A stretch of DNA of 52,431 nt, from assembly GCA_041751995.1 (NCBI GenBank), contig JBGSHY010000064.1:1-52431 (forward strand). Direction: 5' to 3'. Below the pieces are notes generated by a model. It did not search any database. It was given only the letters and a program-made list of their open reading frames with translations, and had not been told where the DNA came from. Positions 26,106-35,975 of this stretch are shown piece by piece. Within the stretch, counting starts at the first letter, position 1. The number at the start of each line of letters is the position of its first letter. The stretch comes from JANMEX01 sp041751995 (GTDB lineage: Bacteria > Pseudomonadota > Alphaproteobacteria > Rhizobiales > Rhizobiaceae). The position numbers and the translations under genes are program-made.

Positions 26106-27545
26106 ATGACTGTCCACATCAACACCGAAATGCTGATCGGCTCGAAATTTGTCAAAGGCACCGAGACAGCGGAGCATGTGCTCAACCCGAAAACCGGCGG
26201 CCTGATTCTCGAACTGCCGGAAGCATCCGAGGCGCATATCAATGCCGCAGTTGTTGCGGCTGAGACGGCGTTCAAAAAGTGGTCGCGCACCACGCCTTCG
26301 GAGCGTTCGAACTATCTTCTCAAAATCGCCGACGCTATCGAGCGTGATGCCGAAGAATTCGCCCGCCTTGAAGCGCTCAATTGCGGCAAACCGATAAATG
26401 CTGTCTTGAACGACGAAATCCCGGCCATCGTCGATTGCTACCGTTTCTTTGCCGGTGCGGTCCGCACCATGCCGGGGCAGGCGGCGGGCGAATATCTGCC
26501 GGGCCATACGTCGATGATCCGGCGCGATCCGATTGGCGTCGTCGGATCGATCGCGCCGTGGAATTATCCGTTGATGATGATGGCCTGGAAGCTGGCGCCG
26601 GCCATCGGCGGCGGCAACACGGTGGTGTTCAAACCGTCCGAACAGACGCCACTGACCGCACTGAAAATGGCGAAACTGTTGGCTGACATTTTGCCGGAAG
26701 GCGTGGTCAATGTCGTGCTCGGCCGCGGCGAGAGCGTCGGCAATGCGCTGATCAATCATCCGGGCATCAACATGGTGTCGATCACCGGCGATGTCGCCAC
26801 CGGCAAGAAGGTGCTGCAGGCGGCGGCCAAATCGGTCAAGCGCACCCATCTGGAACTCGGCGGCAAAGCGCCTGTGATCGTGTTCGATGACGCGGATCTC
26901 GACGAGGTCGTCGGCGGTCTGCGCGCCTTCGGCTTCTACAATGCCGGTCAGGATTGCACTGCCGCCTGCCGCATTTACGCGGGCGCGAAAATCTATGACC
27001 GTCTCGTCGCCGATCTTTCCGCTGCCGTCTCCACCATCAAGTTCGCGTCCGCCGACGACACGGAGAACGAGATCGGGCCGCTCATTTCCAAGCGCCAGCG
27101 CGACCGCGTCGCCTCCTTTGTCGAGCGGGCATCCGAACACAAGCACATGGAAGTCACCACGGGTGGAAAACAACATGCCGGCTCAGGCTTTTACTATGAG
27201 CCGACGGTCGTCGCGGGAGCTTTGCAGTCTGATGAAATCGTCCGGCGTGAAGTGTTCGGGCCGGTGGTTTCAATCACAAAGTTTGACGATGCCGACGATG
27301 CGGTCAAATGGGCCAATGACAGCGACTACGGCCTGGCCTCATCGGTCTGGACCAAAGATGTCGCCCGCGCCATGTCGACCGCCGCGCAGCTTCGCTATGG
27401 CTGCACGTGGATCAACACGCACTTCATGCTGGTCAATGAAATGCCGCATGGCGGCTTGAAGCAGTCCGGCTATGGCAAGGACATGTCGATGTATGCGCTG
27501 GAGGACTACACTGCTGTTCGCCACGTCATGGTCAAGCACGGATAG
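26106..27545 (+). CDS. patD: gamma-aminobutyraldehyde dehydrogenase
   Basis: PatD (YdcW) oxidises 4-aminobutanal to GABA with NAD in putrescine breakdown. The 479 residues include the segment SMIRRDPIGVVGSIAPWNYP, the catalytic Glu250 in LELGGK and Cys284 in AGQDCTAACR. Long stretches recall E. coli PatD, including GCTWINTHFMLV and the C-terminal ALEDYTAVRHVMVKH. The ATG at 26106 is preceded by an AGAGGAGGT ribosome-binding site. It is the last gene of the ydcSTUV-patD operon and lies convergent with the RpiR gene 7 nt away. The aminotransferase that makes 4-aminobutanal (patA) is not in the window. Confidence 0.95.
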   Translation: MTVHINTEMLIGSKFVKGTETAEHVLNPKTGGLILELPEASEAHINAAVVAAETAFKKWSRTTPSERSNYLLKIADAIERDAEEFARLEALNCGKPINAVLNDEIPAIVDCYRFFAGAVRTMPGQAAGEYLPGHTSMIRRDPIGVVGSIAPWNYPLMMMAWKLAPAIGGGNTVVFKPSEQTPLTALKMAKLLADILPEGVVNVVLGRGESVGNALINHPGINMVSITGDVATGKKVLQAAAKSVKRTHLELGGKAPVIVFDDADLDEVVGGLRAFGFYNAGQDCTAACRIYAGAKIYDRLVADLSAAVSTIKFASADDTENEIGPLISKRQRDRVASFVERASEHKHMEVTTGGKQHAGSGFYYEPTVVAGALQSDEIVRREVFGPVVSITKFDDADDAVKWANDSDYGLASSVWTKDVARAMSTAAQLRYGCTWINTHFMLVNEMPHGGLKQSGYGKDMSMYALEDYTAVRHVMVKHG

Positions 27546-27552
27546 TCAAAAG

Positions 27553-28395
27553 TCAGCCACCCGCCGTGCGCAGCCTTTCCAGTTCGGCGATGCGTGCGGC
27601 AGAGGCGTCTCCGCCGCGTGTGGTCATGCGGGCGATCACAGCCTCCACCAGCGCAAACAGCGCGGCGCTTGAATCCCAGGCAGATGGCACGGTTGTGCGT
27701 GAGGTAATCACATGCCTTGCCACACGTGCGATCGGGGAGAGCCATTGGTCCGTGAACAAGACAACCGTCACCCCGCGCGCCGCTGCGCGTTCGGCATAGG
27801 CGACAAGGCTGTCCTGATATCGGCGAATGTCAAAAACAACCAGGACGTCGCGCTTGCCCATGTCAACCAATTGATCGCGCCAGTTGGCTTCCTGCCCGAC
27901 AATATGGAATACGTCTTTGCGAATGATGCGCAAATGCGCCGCCATATAGCGCGCCACGGGGTCGGTGAAGCGACCGCCGATCAGGTGCAGCCGCATTTTG
28001 CCGTCGCACATAAGCGTCGCCAATTTGTCGAGATCCGCCTCGGATACATGGCGGAAAGTTTCGCGGATATTTTCAACCACGGCTTCAACAAAGGGCTCCA
28101 GCTTTATTGAGCCATTGTTTTTTGGCCGCAGTTCCGAACGAGCCAAAGGCGACTGGAGCTGCTCGACCACTTCAGTCTGCAAATTTGACTGGAACTCGGC
28201 GTAGTTCTGGAATCCGAGCCGAGAGATGAAGCGCAGGATTGTGGGTGAGCTTACGCCCGCGCGCGCCGCATATTCCGCAACAGTCTTCAGTCCGATCAAG
28301 GGATACTCTGCGATCAGCGTTTGCGCCGCCTTGCGCTCTCCTGCGGGAAGGCCGTCCAGCGCGTTGCTAATCCGCTCCGAAATACTTTCGGTCAT
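27553..28395 (-). CDS. RpiR/MurR family transcriptional regulator
   Basis: The 280-residue protein has an N-terminal RpiR helix-turn-helix domain (about 1-80, with TVAEYAARAGVSSPTILRFISRLGFQNYAEFQ). A SIS domain follows (about 125-260, with LIGGRFTDPVARYMAAHLR, DIRRYQDSLVAYAERAAARG and TDQWLSPIA). It differs clearly from IolR. Divergent transcription from the amidohydrolase gene, with a 172-nt shared promoter region that holds two palindromes, suggests that it controls the 28568-35718 cluster. Its ligand would be a phosphorylated or charged small metabolite by family. Confidence 0.9.
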   Translation of the reverse strand: MTESISERISNALDGLPAGERKAAQTLIAEYPLIGLKTVAEYAARAGVSSPTILRFISRLGFQNYAEFQSNLQTEVVEQLQSPLARSELRPKNNGSIKLEPFVEAVVENIRETFRHVSEADLDKLATLMCDGKMRLHLIGGRFTDPVARYMAAHLRIIRKDVFHIVGQEANWRDQLVDMGKRDVLVVFDIRRYQDSLVAYAERAAARGVTVVLFTDQWLSPIARVARHVITSRTTVPSAWDSSAALFALVEAVIARMTTRGGDASAARIAELERLRTAGG

Positions 28396-28470
28396 TGAAG
28401 CCTCCTGACAAGCCGGCTAATCAAGCAGACTGTTTCCCCTGTCTTGCCAACGTCGCGGAGTTTGAGCGAA

Positions 28471-28482
28471 TGTCAATTGACA
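28471..28482. promoter_or_regulatory. 12-bp perfect palindrome in the RpiR/amidohydrolase divergent region
   Basis: TGTCAATTGACA reads the same on both strands. It lies 76 nt upstream of the RpiR start and 86 nt upstream of the amidohydrolase start. It is a candidate binding site for a dimeric regulator, though short palindromes can arise by chance. Confidence 0.45.
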
Positions 28483-28495
28483 GGCGGAAAAAATC

Positions 28496-28511
28496 TGTAT
28501 CAATTCATACA
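28496..28511. promoter_or_regulatory. TGTAT-N6-ATACA operator candidate for the second RpiR regulator
   Basis: A perfect 5-6-5 inverted repeat lies 57 nt upstream of the amidohydrolase start. It has the same geometry as the IolR site TGGAA-N6-TTCCA, but different arms, which fits recognition by a different RpiR paralogue. This is inference from shape and position. Confidence 0.5.
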
Positions 28512-28567
28512 TAACGACCCGAAAAATAAACAACGTAATATACGGTACACAGGGTCGGGAGGGTGGC

Positions 28568-29386
28568 ATGGGAACTGTGGGGACAGGTCTGCCGCGTGCA
28601 GACATCGCCGTTTCGGTTGACCAGCGCGAAGGTGCCGGACAGTTCCTGATCGTTTGCGATCACGCATCGAACCACATGCCCGCCGAATTTGGCGGCCTCG
28701 GACTCGAGGCCGCCGATCTCGCCCGCCACATCGCTTGGGATCCCGGAGCGCTTGCAGTCTCAAGAAGGATGAGCAAAAACCTTCACGCGCCGCTGGTGCG
28801 CTCCAACGCGTCCCGTCTGCTGATCGACTGCAACCGTCCACTGGATGCGCCGGACCTGATTGCCGGGTTCAGCGAATCCACCGTCATTCCCGGCAACGCC
28901 GATTTGTCGCAAATCAAGCGGCAGGAGCGGATCGACCGTTTCTACACGCCGTTTCATGACGCCATTGAGGACACACTCAAGCCGCGCCTGTTCCGCGGGC
29001 AGCGCCCCGGCCTCATCGCGGTCCATTCTTTCAACCCGGTCTACCGGGGCGTTCAACGCCCATGGGAGATCGGCATCATTCATGATGAAGACAGCGCTTG
29101 GGCGCTCGGCATGGTCGAGCGCATCCGCGCACAAACGAATTTTACGGTCGGGGTCAATGAGCCCTATTCACCCAAGGACCGTGTCTATTTCACGCTGGAG
29201 CGCCACGCGCGCTCGCGTGGGTTGCCCGCCGTCATGATCGAGGTGCGCAACGACGAAATCGCCAACGAAAAACAACAAGCATATTGGGGTGATCTGCTGT
29301 CCGGAGTTGCTGAAGCAGCGTTCCGGGAGTTGAATGAGACGGGGGCAGGGTCAGAGCCTGTTCATGCAACAAACTCAAAAGGGTGA
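28568..29386 (+). CDS. N-formylglutamate amidohydrolase family hydrolase
   Basis: The 272-residue cytoplasmic protein belongs to the FGase (HutG-type) family of metallo-amidohydrolases. Signature segments are IVCDHASNHMPAEFGGL (about 28-44), DCNRPLDAPDLI (about 79-90), RIDRFYTPFHDAI, IAVHSFNPVYRG and the C-terminal PAVMIEVRNDEI. Their acidic and His residues form the zinc site. The ATG at 28568 follows a GGAGGG ribosome-binding site. No other histidine-degradation (hut) gene is nearby. In this cluster it may cleave a gamma-glutamyl or N-acyl-glutamate intermediate rather than formylglutamate. That role is inference. The permease gene begins 18 nt later. Confidence 0.88.
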   Translation: MGTVGTGLPRADIAVSVDQREGAGQFLIVCDHASNHMPAEFGGLGLEAADLARHIAWDPGALAVSRRMSKNLHAPLVRSNASRLLIDCNRPLDAPDLIAGFSESTVIPGNADLSQIKRQERIDRFYTPFHDAIEDTLKPRLFRGQRPGLIAVHSFNPVYRGVQRPWEIGIIHDEDSAWALGMVERIRAQTNFTVGVNEPYSPKDRVYFTLERHARSRGLPAVMIEVRNDEIANEKQQAYWGDLLSGVAEAAFRELNETGAGSEPVHATNSKG

Positions 29387-29404
29387 ACACGGAGGGAATG
29401 ATCC

Positions 29405-30964
29405 ATGTCCATGGATAAATATACCGAGAAAGACCACCATGAGGACGTGAAAGTCCTGCATGGCATGGGCTATGCTCAAGAATTGTCGCGGAGCATGTCG
29501 AAGTTTTCAAATTTTGCCATCTCGTTTTCCATCATCTGCATTCTGTCAGGCGGCATCAACTCCTTCGCACAGGCGATCTCGTCTGTCGGCGGCGCTGGGG
29601 CTGGCATCGGCTGGATTGTCGGCTGCATTATTTCTGGCATGTTTGCGCTTTCCATGGCGCAAATTGCCTCGGCTTTCCCGACAGCGGGCGGCCTTTACCA
29701 CTGGGCGTCCATCCTCGGTTCGCGCTTCTGGGGCTGGCTGACCGCCTGGCTCAATCTGCTCGGCCTGATCACCGTTCTGGGCGCCATCAACATCGGGACG
29801 GCATATTTCTTTGCCGGAACGTTCGGACCGAACTTCGGGTTCACCGGAACTGACTGGCAGATTGTGGGCTTTGTATCGGTCATCACCATTGCCCAGGCGA
29901 TCTTCAATCACGTCGGCATCAAGGTAACGACCTTCCTGACCGACATTTCTGGTTACATCATCTTCGCAACAACTGCGGTTTTGGTGCTTGCCTGCCTCTA
30001 TTTCGCTCCGGCCATCGACGTTTCACGGCTGTGGACCTTCACCAACTATTCAGGTGAAGCGGGCGGCAATGTATTCCCGCAATCGGACAATGTCGGCTAC
30101 CTCTTCCTGCTCTGCCTTCTACTGCCGGTCTATACGATCACCGGCTATGATGCGTCGGCGCATACGTCGGAAGAAACCAAGAATGCTGCAACTTCGGTGC
30201 CGAAGGGCATTGTTTCGGCAGTGATCTGGTCGTCGCTTGTTGGCTGGATCATGATCTGCGCCATAACGCTGGCGATCCCGGACATGAATGCAGCGGCCGC
30301 CCAAGGCTGGGGCATGTTCTTCGGAACGATGGATGCGATCATGCCTGCTTCGCTGAAGCTGGGGCTCTACTTCTTCATCCTGATCGCCCAGTTCCTTTGC
30401 GGCCTTGCCACGGTGACTTCGGCGAGCCGGATGCTGTTCGCATTCTCGCGTGATGATGGTGTTCCAGGTGTTTCAAAAGCGCTGGCAACAGTGTCGCCGA
30501 AATACCGCACGCCAGTGAATGCAATCTGGACTGCGACAGTGCTCTGCATCCTCTATGTGCTGCTGGCGCTGTCGATCAAGGTTGGTGAGACCTCAATCTA
30601 TGTCATCGTTGTGAACTCGACGCTCGTGTTCCTGTTCCTGTCGTTCACCATTCCGTTGATCGCTGCGATGATGAACTACGGCACGGCTAAGTGGCCGAAG
30701 CCCGGTCCTTGGGCGATGTCGGCAGGCCTTTACAAGTTGGTGACCGTGCTTTCGGTCGTCGGCATGGGCATCATCCTGTTCATCGCGGTCGCCCCGCCAA
30801 ACGAACGGGTGCTCTATGTGGTGCTCGGCTTCATCGCCATTGCTCTGGTTCTCTGGTTCACTGTTGAGAACCGCCGCTTCGAAGGCCCGCCCACGGGCGA
30901 GCGCATCGCCAAGCGCGCTGCGGCCATCGCGGCTGCAGAAGCTGCGGTCGGCGAACGCGGCTGA
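29405..30964 (+). CDS. APC family amino acid/amine permease
   Basis: The 519-residue inner-membrane protein has about twelve hydrophobic segments between residues 35 and 495. The N-terminal MGYAQELSRSMSKFSNFAISFSIICILSGG segment and the YHWASILGSRFWGW segment are typical of the amino acid/polyamine/choline branch. So is the SAHTSEETKNAATSVPKGIVSA loop. It resembles GABA- or choline/ethanolamine-type transporters more than the basic amino acid group, but I cannot name the substrate. Its start has a GGAGGGA ribosome-binding site. It sits between the amidohydrolase and the glutamine synthetase and is separated from the latter by a hairpin. Confidence 0.9.
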   Translation: MSMDKYTEKDHHEDVKVLHGMGYAQELSRSMSKFSNFAISFSIICILSGGINSFAQAISSVGGAGAGIGWIVGCIISGMFALSMAQIASAFPTAGGLYHWASILGSRFWGWLTAWLNLLGLITVLGAINIGTAYFFAGTFGPNFGFTGTDWQIVGFVSVITIAQAIFNHVGIKVTTFLTDISGYIIFATTAVLVLACLYFAPAIDVSRLWTFTNYSGEAGGNVFPQSDNVGYLFLLCLLLPVYTITGYDASAHTSEETKNAATSVPKGIVSAVIWSSLVGWIMICAITLAIPDMNAAAAQGWGMFFGTMDAIMPASLKLGLYFFILIAQFLCGLATVTSASRMLFAFSRDDGVPGVSKALATVSPKYRTPVNAIWTATVLCILYVLLALSIKVGETSIYVIVVNSTLVFLFLSFTIPLIAAMMNYGTAKWPKPGPWAMSAGLYKLVTVLSVVGMGIILFIAVAPPNERVLYVVLGFIAIALVLWFTVENRRFEGPPTGERIAKRAAAIAAAEAAVGERG

Positions 30965-30980
30965 TCTGAACACATAGATG

Positions 30981-31006
30981 ATGCGGCCGGTGCGAGCCGG
31001 CCGCAT
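30981..31006 (+). terminator. hairpin between the permease and glutamine synthetase-like genes
   Basis: A perfect 10-bp GC-rich stem (30981-30990 with 30997-31006) closes a 6-nt loop and is followed by TTGAGTTT. The T run is poor, so this may be a partial terminator or an mRNA-processing hairpin that lowers downstream expression. Confidence 0.5.
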
Positions 31007-31059
31007 TTGAGTTTCAACAGAATAAGAAAACGAAAAACCAACAAAGCGAGTGAACATAA

Positions 31060-32430
31060 ATGGCCGGGAATTTGAGTTTCGAACAGTTGAAGGAAGATGT
31101 CGCCAGCGGTGAAATCGACACCGTGCTGGTCTGCATTGTCGACATGCAGGGTCGGCTGATCGGCAAGCGTTTCCTCGCCTCGTTCTTTGCCGAAACGGCC
31201 TACGACGAAACCCATGGCTGCAACTATCTCTTGGCCAATGACATCGACATGGAGCCGGTGCCCGGCTATCAGGCCGCGTCCTGGTCAAAGGGTTATGGCG
31301 ACTTTGTCATGAAACCCGACATGTCGACGCTGCGGCGCATTCCGTGGCTGGAAAAGACCGCGCTTGTCCTTGCCGACGTGCAGGACCATCACCACCACGA
31401 GGACTTGCCCCACTCCCCGCGCGGCATCCTCAAGAAGCAGATTGCGCGCCTCAAAGAACGCGGCTGGATGGCCTATTTCGCCTCCGAGCTGGAGTTCTTC
31501 CTGTTCGAGGAAACCTATGACAGCGCCCGCGCCAAGAAATGGTCGGACCTGTCCACCGCCTCGCCCTATATCGGCGATTACGTCATTCAAGTCACATCCA
31601 AGGAAGAGCCCTACATGCGGGCGATCCGCAACGGGCTGAACGGCGCGGGCATTCCGGTGGAAAATTCCAAGGGTGAATGGGGCCCGGGCCAGGAAGAGAT
31701 CAACGTTCGCTATGCCGAAGCGCTCGACATGGCTGATAACCACGTCATCATGAAGAATGGCTGCAAGGAAATCGCCCACAATATGGGCAAGGCCATCACC
31801 TTCATGGCCAAGTACAATTTCGGCCATGCCGGCAACTCGTCGCACATCCACAATTCGATCTGGTCCGCAGACGGCAAAACGCCGCTGTTCCTCGACAAGT
31901 CGAAAGAGTATGGCATGTCCGACCTGATGCGCAGCTGGGTCGCAGGCCAGATGAAATACGCCAAGGACTTCACCTATTTCCTTGCGCCCTACATCAATTC
32001 CTACAAGCGCTTCCAGGTTGGCACGTTTGCGCCAACCAAGATCATCTGGTCGGATGACAACCGAACTGCTGGTTTCCGCCTTTGCGGTGGTGGCACCAAG
32101 GGCATTCGCATGGAATGCCGCATTGGCGGCGCGGACCTCAATCCCTATCTTGCGTTTGCAGCGCTCATTGCATCAGGTTTGGCCGGCATCGACGAGAAGC
32201 TGGAGCTGCAAAAGCCGTTCGAGGGCGACGCCTATGCCGGCGCCAAGCTCACTGAAATTCCGAAGACTTTGCGCGAAGCCATTACATCACTCGAAAAGTC
32301 CAAGATGCTGCGTGATGCTTTCGGCGGTCACATGATCGATCACTATCTCCATACCGCCCGTTGGGAGCAGTTTGAGTATGATCGTCGCATCACCGATTGG
32401 GAGCTTCACCGCGGGTTTGAACGATACTAA
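31060..32430 (+). CDS. glutamine synthetase family protein (PuuA/GlnT-like gamma-glutamyl-amine synthetase)
   Basis: The 456-residue enzyme has the glutamine synthetase fold. It ligates glutamate to ammonia or an amine using ATP. Metal-binding Glu143 and Glu145 lie in ASELEFF, GPGQEEI is at 208-214, and the His-containing SHIHNSIW is at 261-268. NSYKRF starts at 313, followed by an Arg-containing WSDDNRTAGFRL loop. The N-terminal VDMQGRLIGKRF is like PuuA, and the usual adenylylation motif of housekeeping GlnA is not seen. Neighbouring permease, two dehydrogenases and a hydrolase suggest an amine substrate rather than ammonia. Spacing to the aldehyde dehydrogenase gene is 36 nt. Substrate not proven. 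Confidence 0.88.
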   Translation: MAGNLSFEQLKEDVASGEIDTVLVCIVDMQGRLIGKRFLASFFAETAYDETHGCNYLLANDIDMEPVPGYQAASWSKGYGDFVMKPDMSTLRRIPWLEKTALVLADVQDHHHHEDLPHSPRGILKKQIARLKERGWMAYFASELEFFLFEETYDSARAKKWSDLSTASPYIGDYVIQVTSKEEPYMRAIRNGLNGAGIPVENSKGEWGPGQEEINVRYAEALDMADNHVIMKNGCKEIAHNMGKAITFMAKYNFGHAGNSSHIHNSIWSADGKTPLFLDKSKEYGMSDLMRSWVAGQMKYAKDFTYFLAPYINSYKRFQVGTFAPTKIIWSDDNRTAGFRLCGGGTKGIRMECRIGGADLNPYLAFAALIASGLAGIDEKLELQKPFEGDAYAGAKLTEIPKTLREAITSLEKSKMLRDAFGGHMIDHYLHTARWEQFEYDRRITDWELHRGFERY

Positions 32431-32466
32431 AAGCTTCCCAGACATAACTTCCAAATCGAGGTAATC

Positions 32467-33852
<1,386 letters not shown>

Positions 33853-33853
33853 G

Positions 33854-34150
33854 ATGCCCGGGTTCCGCGCGTCCATTCCCGCCGTGTCCACCATTCTTGT
33901 GGATGATGAACGCACACGTGTCACGCGCTGGGATTTTGAGCCTGGTGCGGAAACCGGCCATCATGTGCATGGCATGGCCTATATTGTTGTGCCGGTGACG
34001 GACATGAACGTGCGCGTGGAAGACGCCTCCGGCACGTCTGAACGTTTCTCCGCCGCCGGTGTTGCCTATTCGCGGCCCTCCGGTGTCGAGCACAACATCA
34101 TCAATGCGAGCGAAGTGCCGATGGCCTTCATCGAAGTCGAAATCAAATAG
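33854..34150 (+). CDS. small cupin-domain protein
   Basis: The 98-residue protein is one cupin barrel. The first motif lies in WDFEPGAETGHHVHGMAYIV (His residues near 36-39), and the second is less complete but recognisable in YSRPSGVEHNIINASEVPMAFIEVEIK. It has no helix-turn-helix, so it is not a PuuR-like regulator. It is probably a small-molecule binding or modifying enzyme. Its start lies 1 nt after the aldehyde dehydrogenase stop, and the iron alcohol dehydrogenase begins 16 nt later. Both spacings support operon membership. Confidence 0.85.
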   Translation: MPGFRASIPAVSTILVDDERTRVTRWDFEPGAETGHHVHGMAYIVVPVTDMNVRVEDASGTSERFSAAGVAYSRPSGVEHNIINASEVPMAFIEVEIK

Positions 34151-34166
34151 CGCAAGAAGAAGTCAT

Positions 34167-35333
34167 ATGTCCAAACTCATCTCCAAATGGAATTACCCGA
34201 CAACCGTCCGCTTCGGCGAAGGCCGCATTTCGGAACTGGCGGAAGCCTGCCTGTCGTCCGGAATCAAGAACCCGTTGTTCGTCACCGACCCCGGCCTCGC
34301 CAAGATGCCGATTGTCGCCGATGCGCTGAAGGTTTTGGCCGATGGCGGCGTCAAGTACGGCCTGTTCCATGACGTACAGCCAAACCCTGTGTCGGCCAAT
34401 GTTGAAGCGGGCATCAAGGTGGTGCGCGCGGGCAAGCATGACGGCGTGATCGCCTTCGGTGGCGGTTCGGCGCTGGATGCAGCCAAGGTCATCGCCTTCA
34501 TGGCGGGCCAGACCCGCCCGATGTGGGATTTCGAAGATGTCGGCGATTGGTGGAGCCGCGCTGATCCGGCCGGCATTCTTCCCGTTATTGCCGTGCCGAC
34601 CACCGCTGGCACCGGCTCGGAAGTCGGCCGCGCGGGTGTCATCACCAACGAGGAAACCGCGACCAAGAAGGTCATCTTCCACCCGAAGATGATGCCGGTC
34701 ATCGTGATTGCCGATCCGGTGCTGACCTCCGGCATGCCGCCGTTCATCACCGCTGGCACCGGCATGGACGCGCTGGCGCATTGCCTGGAAGCCTATTGTG
34801 CGCCGGGCTATCACCCGATGGCCGATGGCATTGCGATTGAAGGCATGCGGCTGGTGTTTGAAAACCTGCCGAAGGCGTTTGCCAATGGCAAGGACCTGAC
34901 CGCCCGCGCCCACATGATGTCCGCCGCCGCGATGGGCGCCACCGCGTTCCAGAAGGGCCTTGGCGCCATTCATTCGCTGTCGCATCCGATCGGTTCGCTC
35001 TATCACACGCACCATGGCATGACGAACGCCGTGTTCATGCCTTACGTGCTTGATTTCAACCGCGACGCTATCGAAGACCGCATCAAGCCGCTGGCGCGCT
35101 ATCTTGACATCAAGGGCGGATTTGACGGCTTCCGCAAAGAGATCGTCAAGCTGCGCAAGGAGCTGAACGTCCCGAAGACGCTCGGCAAGCTGATCAAGGA
35201 TTTTGATCCGGACAAGAAGCGTAAGCAACTCATCTGCGACATGGCTGTCGTTGACCCGACCGCAGGCGGCAATCCCGTGAAACTGACGAAAAAGGGCGCG
35301 CTTGAGATACTAGAGGCGGCGATTGCGGGGTAA
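34167..35333 (+). CDS. iron-containing alcohol dehydrogenase
   Basis: The 388-residue enzyme from the ATG at 34167 is a group III (FucO/AdhB-like) dehydrogenase that oxidises an alcohol or reduces an aldehyde with NAD(P). The cofactor segment is GGGSALDAAK at 98-107. Metal ligands with the FucO spacing are Asp201, His205, His269 and His283. PTTAGTGSEVGRAGVI is also present. The frame is open to 34059 but that part overlaps the cupin gene in another frame. It is preceded by an AAGAAGA ribosome-binding site. In a gamma-glutamylated amino alcohol route it would make the aldehyde used by the neighbouring ALDH (inference). Confidence 0.93.
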   Translation: MSKLISKWNYPTTVRFGEGRISELAEACLSSGIKNPLFVTDPGLAKMPIVADALKVLADGGVKYGLFHDVQPNPVSANVEAGIKVVRAGKHDGVIAFGGGSALDAAKVIAFMAGQTRPMWDFEDVGDWWSRADPAGILPVIAVPTTAGTGSEVGRAGVITNEETATKKVIFHPKMMPVIVIADPVLTSGMPPFITAGTGMDALAHCLEAYCAPGYHPMADGIAIEGMRLVFENLPKAFANGKDLTARAHMMSAAAMGATAFQKGLGAIHSLSHPIGSLYHTHHGMTNAVFMPYVLDFNRDAIEDRIKPLARYLDIKGGFDGFRKEIVKLRKELNVPKTLGKLIKDFDPDKKRKQLICDMAVVDPTAGGNPVKLTKKGALEILEAAIAG

Positions 35334-35367
35334 GCTCTCTACCTGAACATTCGTGAGGAGAGATTTC

Positions 35368-35718
35368 ATGCAAAGCATCGTCAAACTGGGTCCGCTGGCC
35401 AGTGTCGAACCGTCCACTGCTGATCTTGATGGCTGGGTTGTCGTTGAAGGCAACCCGTCCATGAAGACGTGGGTGTTGCACACGTCTGCGGATGGAAGCA
35501 TGATGTCGGGCTATTGGGAAGCAACGCCCGGCACGTATCATGCGACCTACACCGCCTATGAGTTCGTTCATGTCATTGAAGGGCGCATGACGATCACGCC
35601 TGATGGTGGCACACCAGTGCATCTCGGGCCGGGCGATGCCTTCGTTGTCGAGCCGGATTTCAAGGGTCTGTGGAAGATCGAAGAGACGATCCGCAAGCAT
35701 TTCGACTTCAAACTCTGA
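35368..35718 (+). CDS. cupin family protein (cupin_3 / DUF861-like)
   Basis: The 116-residue protein is a single cupin of the DUF861 type, with YWEATPGTYHATYTAYEFVHVIEGRMTI and GGTPVHLGPGDAFVVEPDFKGLWKIEE. Such proteins include EutQ-like and ureidoglycine-aminohydrolase-like cupins. The resemblance to EutQ is only at family level. The ATG at 35368 has a GAGGAGA ribosome-binding site. The longer frame from 35353 includes that site and is unlikely. It is the last gene of the amine cluster, 34 nt after the iron alcohol dehydrogenase, and is followed by a strong hairpin. Confidence 0.87.
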   Translation: MQSIVKLGPLASVEPSTADLDGWVVVEGNPSMKTWVLHTSADGSMMSGYWEATPGTYHATYTAYEFVHVIEGRMTITPDGGTPVHLGPGDAFVVEPDFKGLWKIEETIRKHFDFKL

Positions 35719-35744
35719 ATGACGACCCGCTCGTCAAAGCATGC

Positions 35745-35787
35745 CTGCCCGGAATGGCGTTCGTAACCCGAACAGCCATTCCGGCAG
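35745..35787 (+). terminator. long hairpin after the amine-utilisation cluster
   Basis: CCGGAATGGC (35749-35758) pairs perfectly with GCCATTCCGG (35775-35784). The stem extends inward by GTTCG/CGAAC past one bulged base and outward by a few more pairs past another. There is no clean T run, so it could be a terminator aided by length or a palindromic repeat unit. A further ATTCCGG lies 24 nt downstream. Confidence 0.55.
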
Positions 35788-35856
35788 CTTTGGCTGCGGC
35801 AACAGACATTCCGGAAACCTAGCGAAACAGGCCATTTCTCTTCCGTTGCGGCATCA

Positions 35857-35874
35857 GGAAATTGCATTATTTCC
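35857..35874. promoter_or_regulatory. GGAAAT-N6-ATTTCC inverted repeat upstream of the opp operon
   Basis: A perfect 6-6-6 inverted repeat lies 101 nt upstream of the first opp gene, and ATCAGG occurs on both sides of it. It is a plausible operator. The 257-nt gap otherwise holds the hairpin and the GGAGGT ribosome-binding site of the binding-protein gene. Confidence 0.5.
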
Positions 35875-35975
35875 ATCAGGTTGCGCAGTTTTAATCTGGA
35901 CAATCGGGCGAAGGCGTCCTTCACTGGCCTCAGGGTAACACGTAGCCGGCAGCAGTCCGGCATGGAGGTCTCTTA

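Noticed and set aside
26088..27176. 362-codon minus-strand frame opposite patD
   Set aside because: A shadow of patD, with no domain and a composition typical of antisense frames in GC-rich genes.
28568..29386. Histidine utilisation (hut) gene hutG
   Set aside because: Family matches, but no hutH, hutU, hutI or hutC is nearby and the neighbours are amine-related. I therefore did not assign the symbol.
34143..35228. 361-codon minus-strand frame opposite the iron alcohol dehydrogenase
   Set aside because: The dehydrogenase metal ligands and cofactor motif are on the plus strand.
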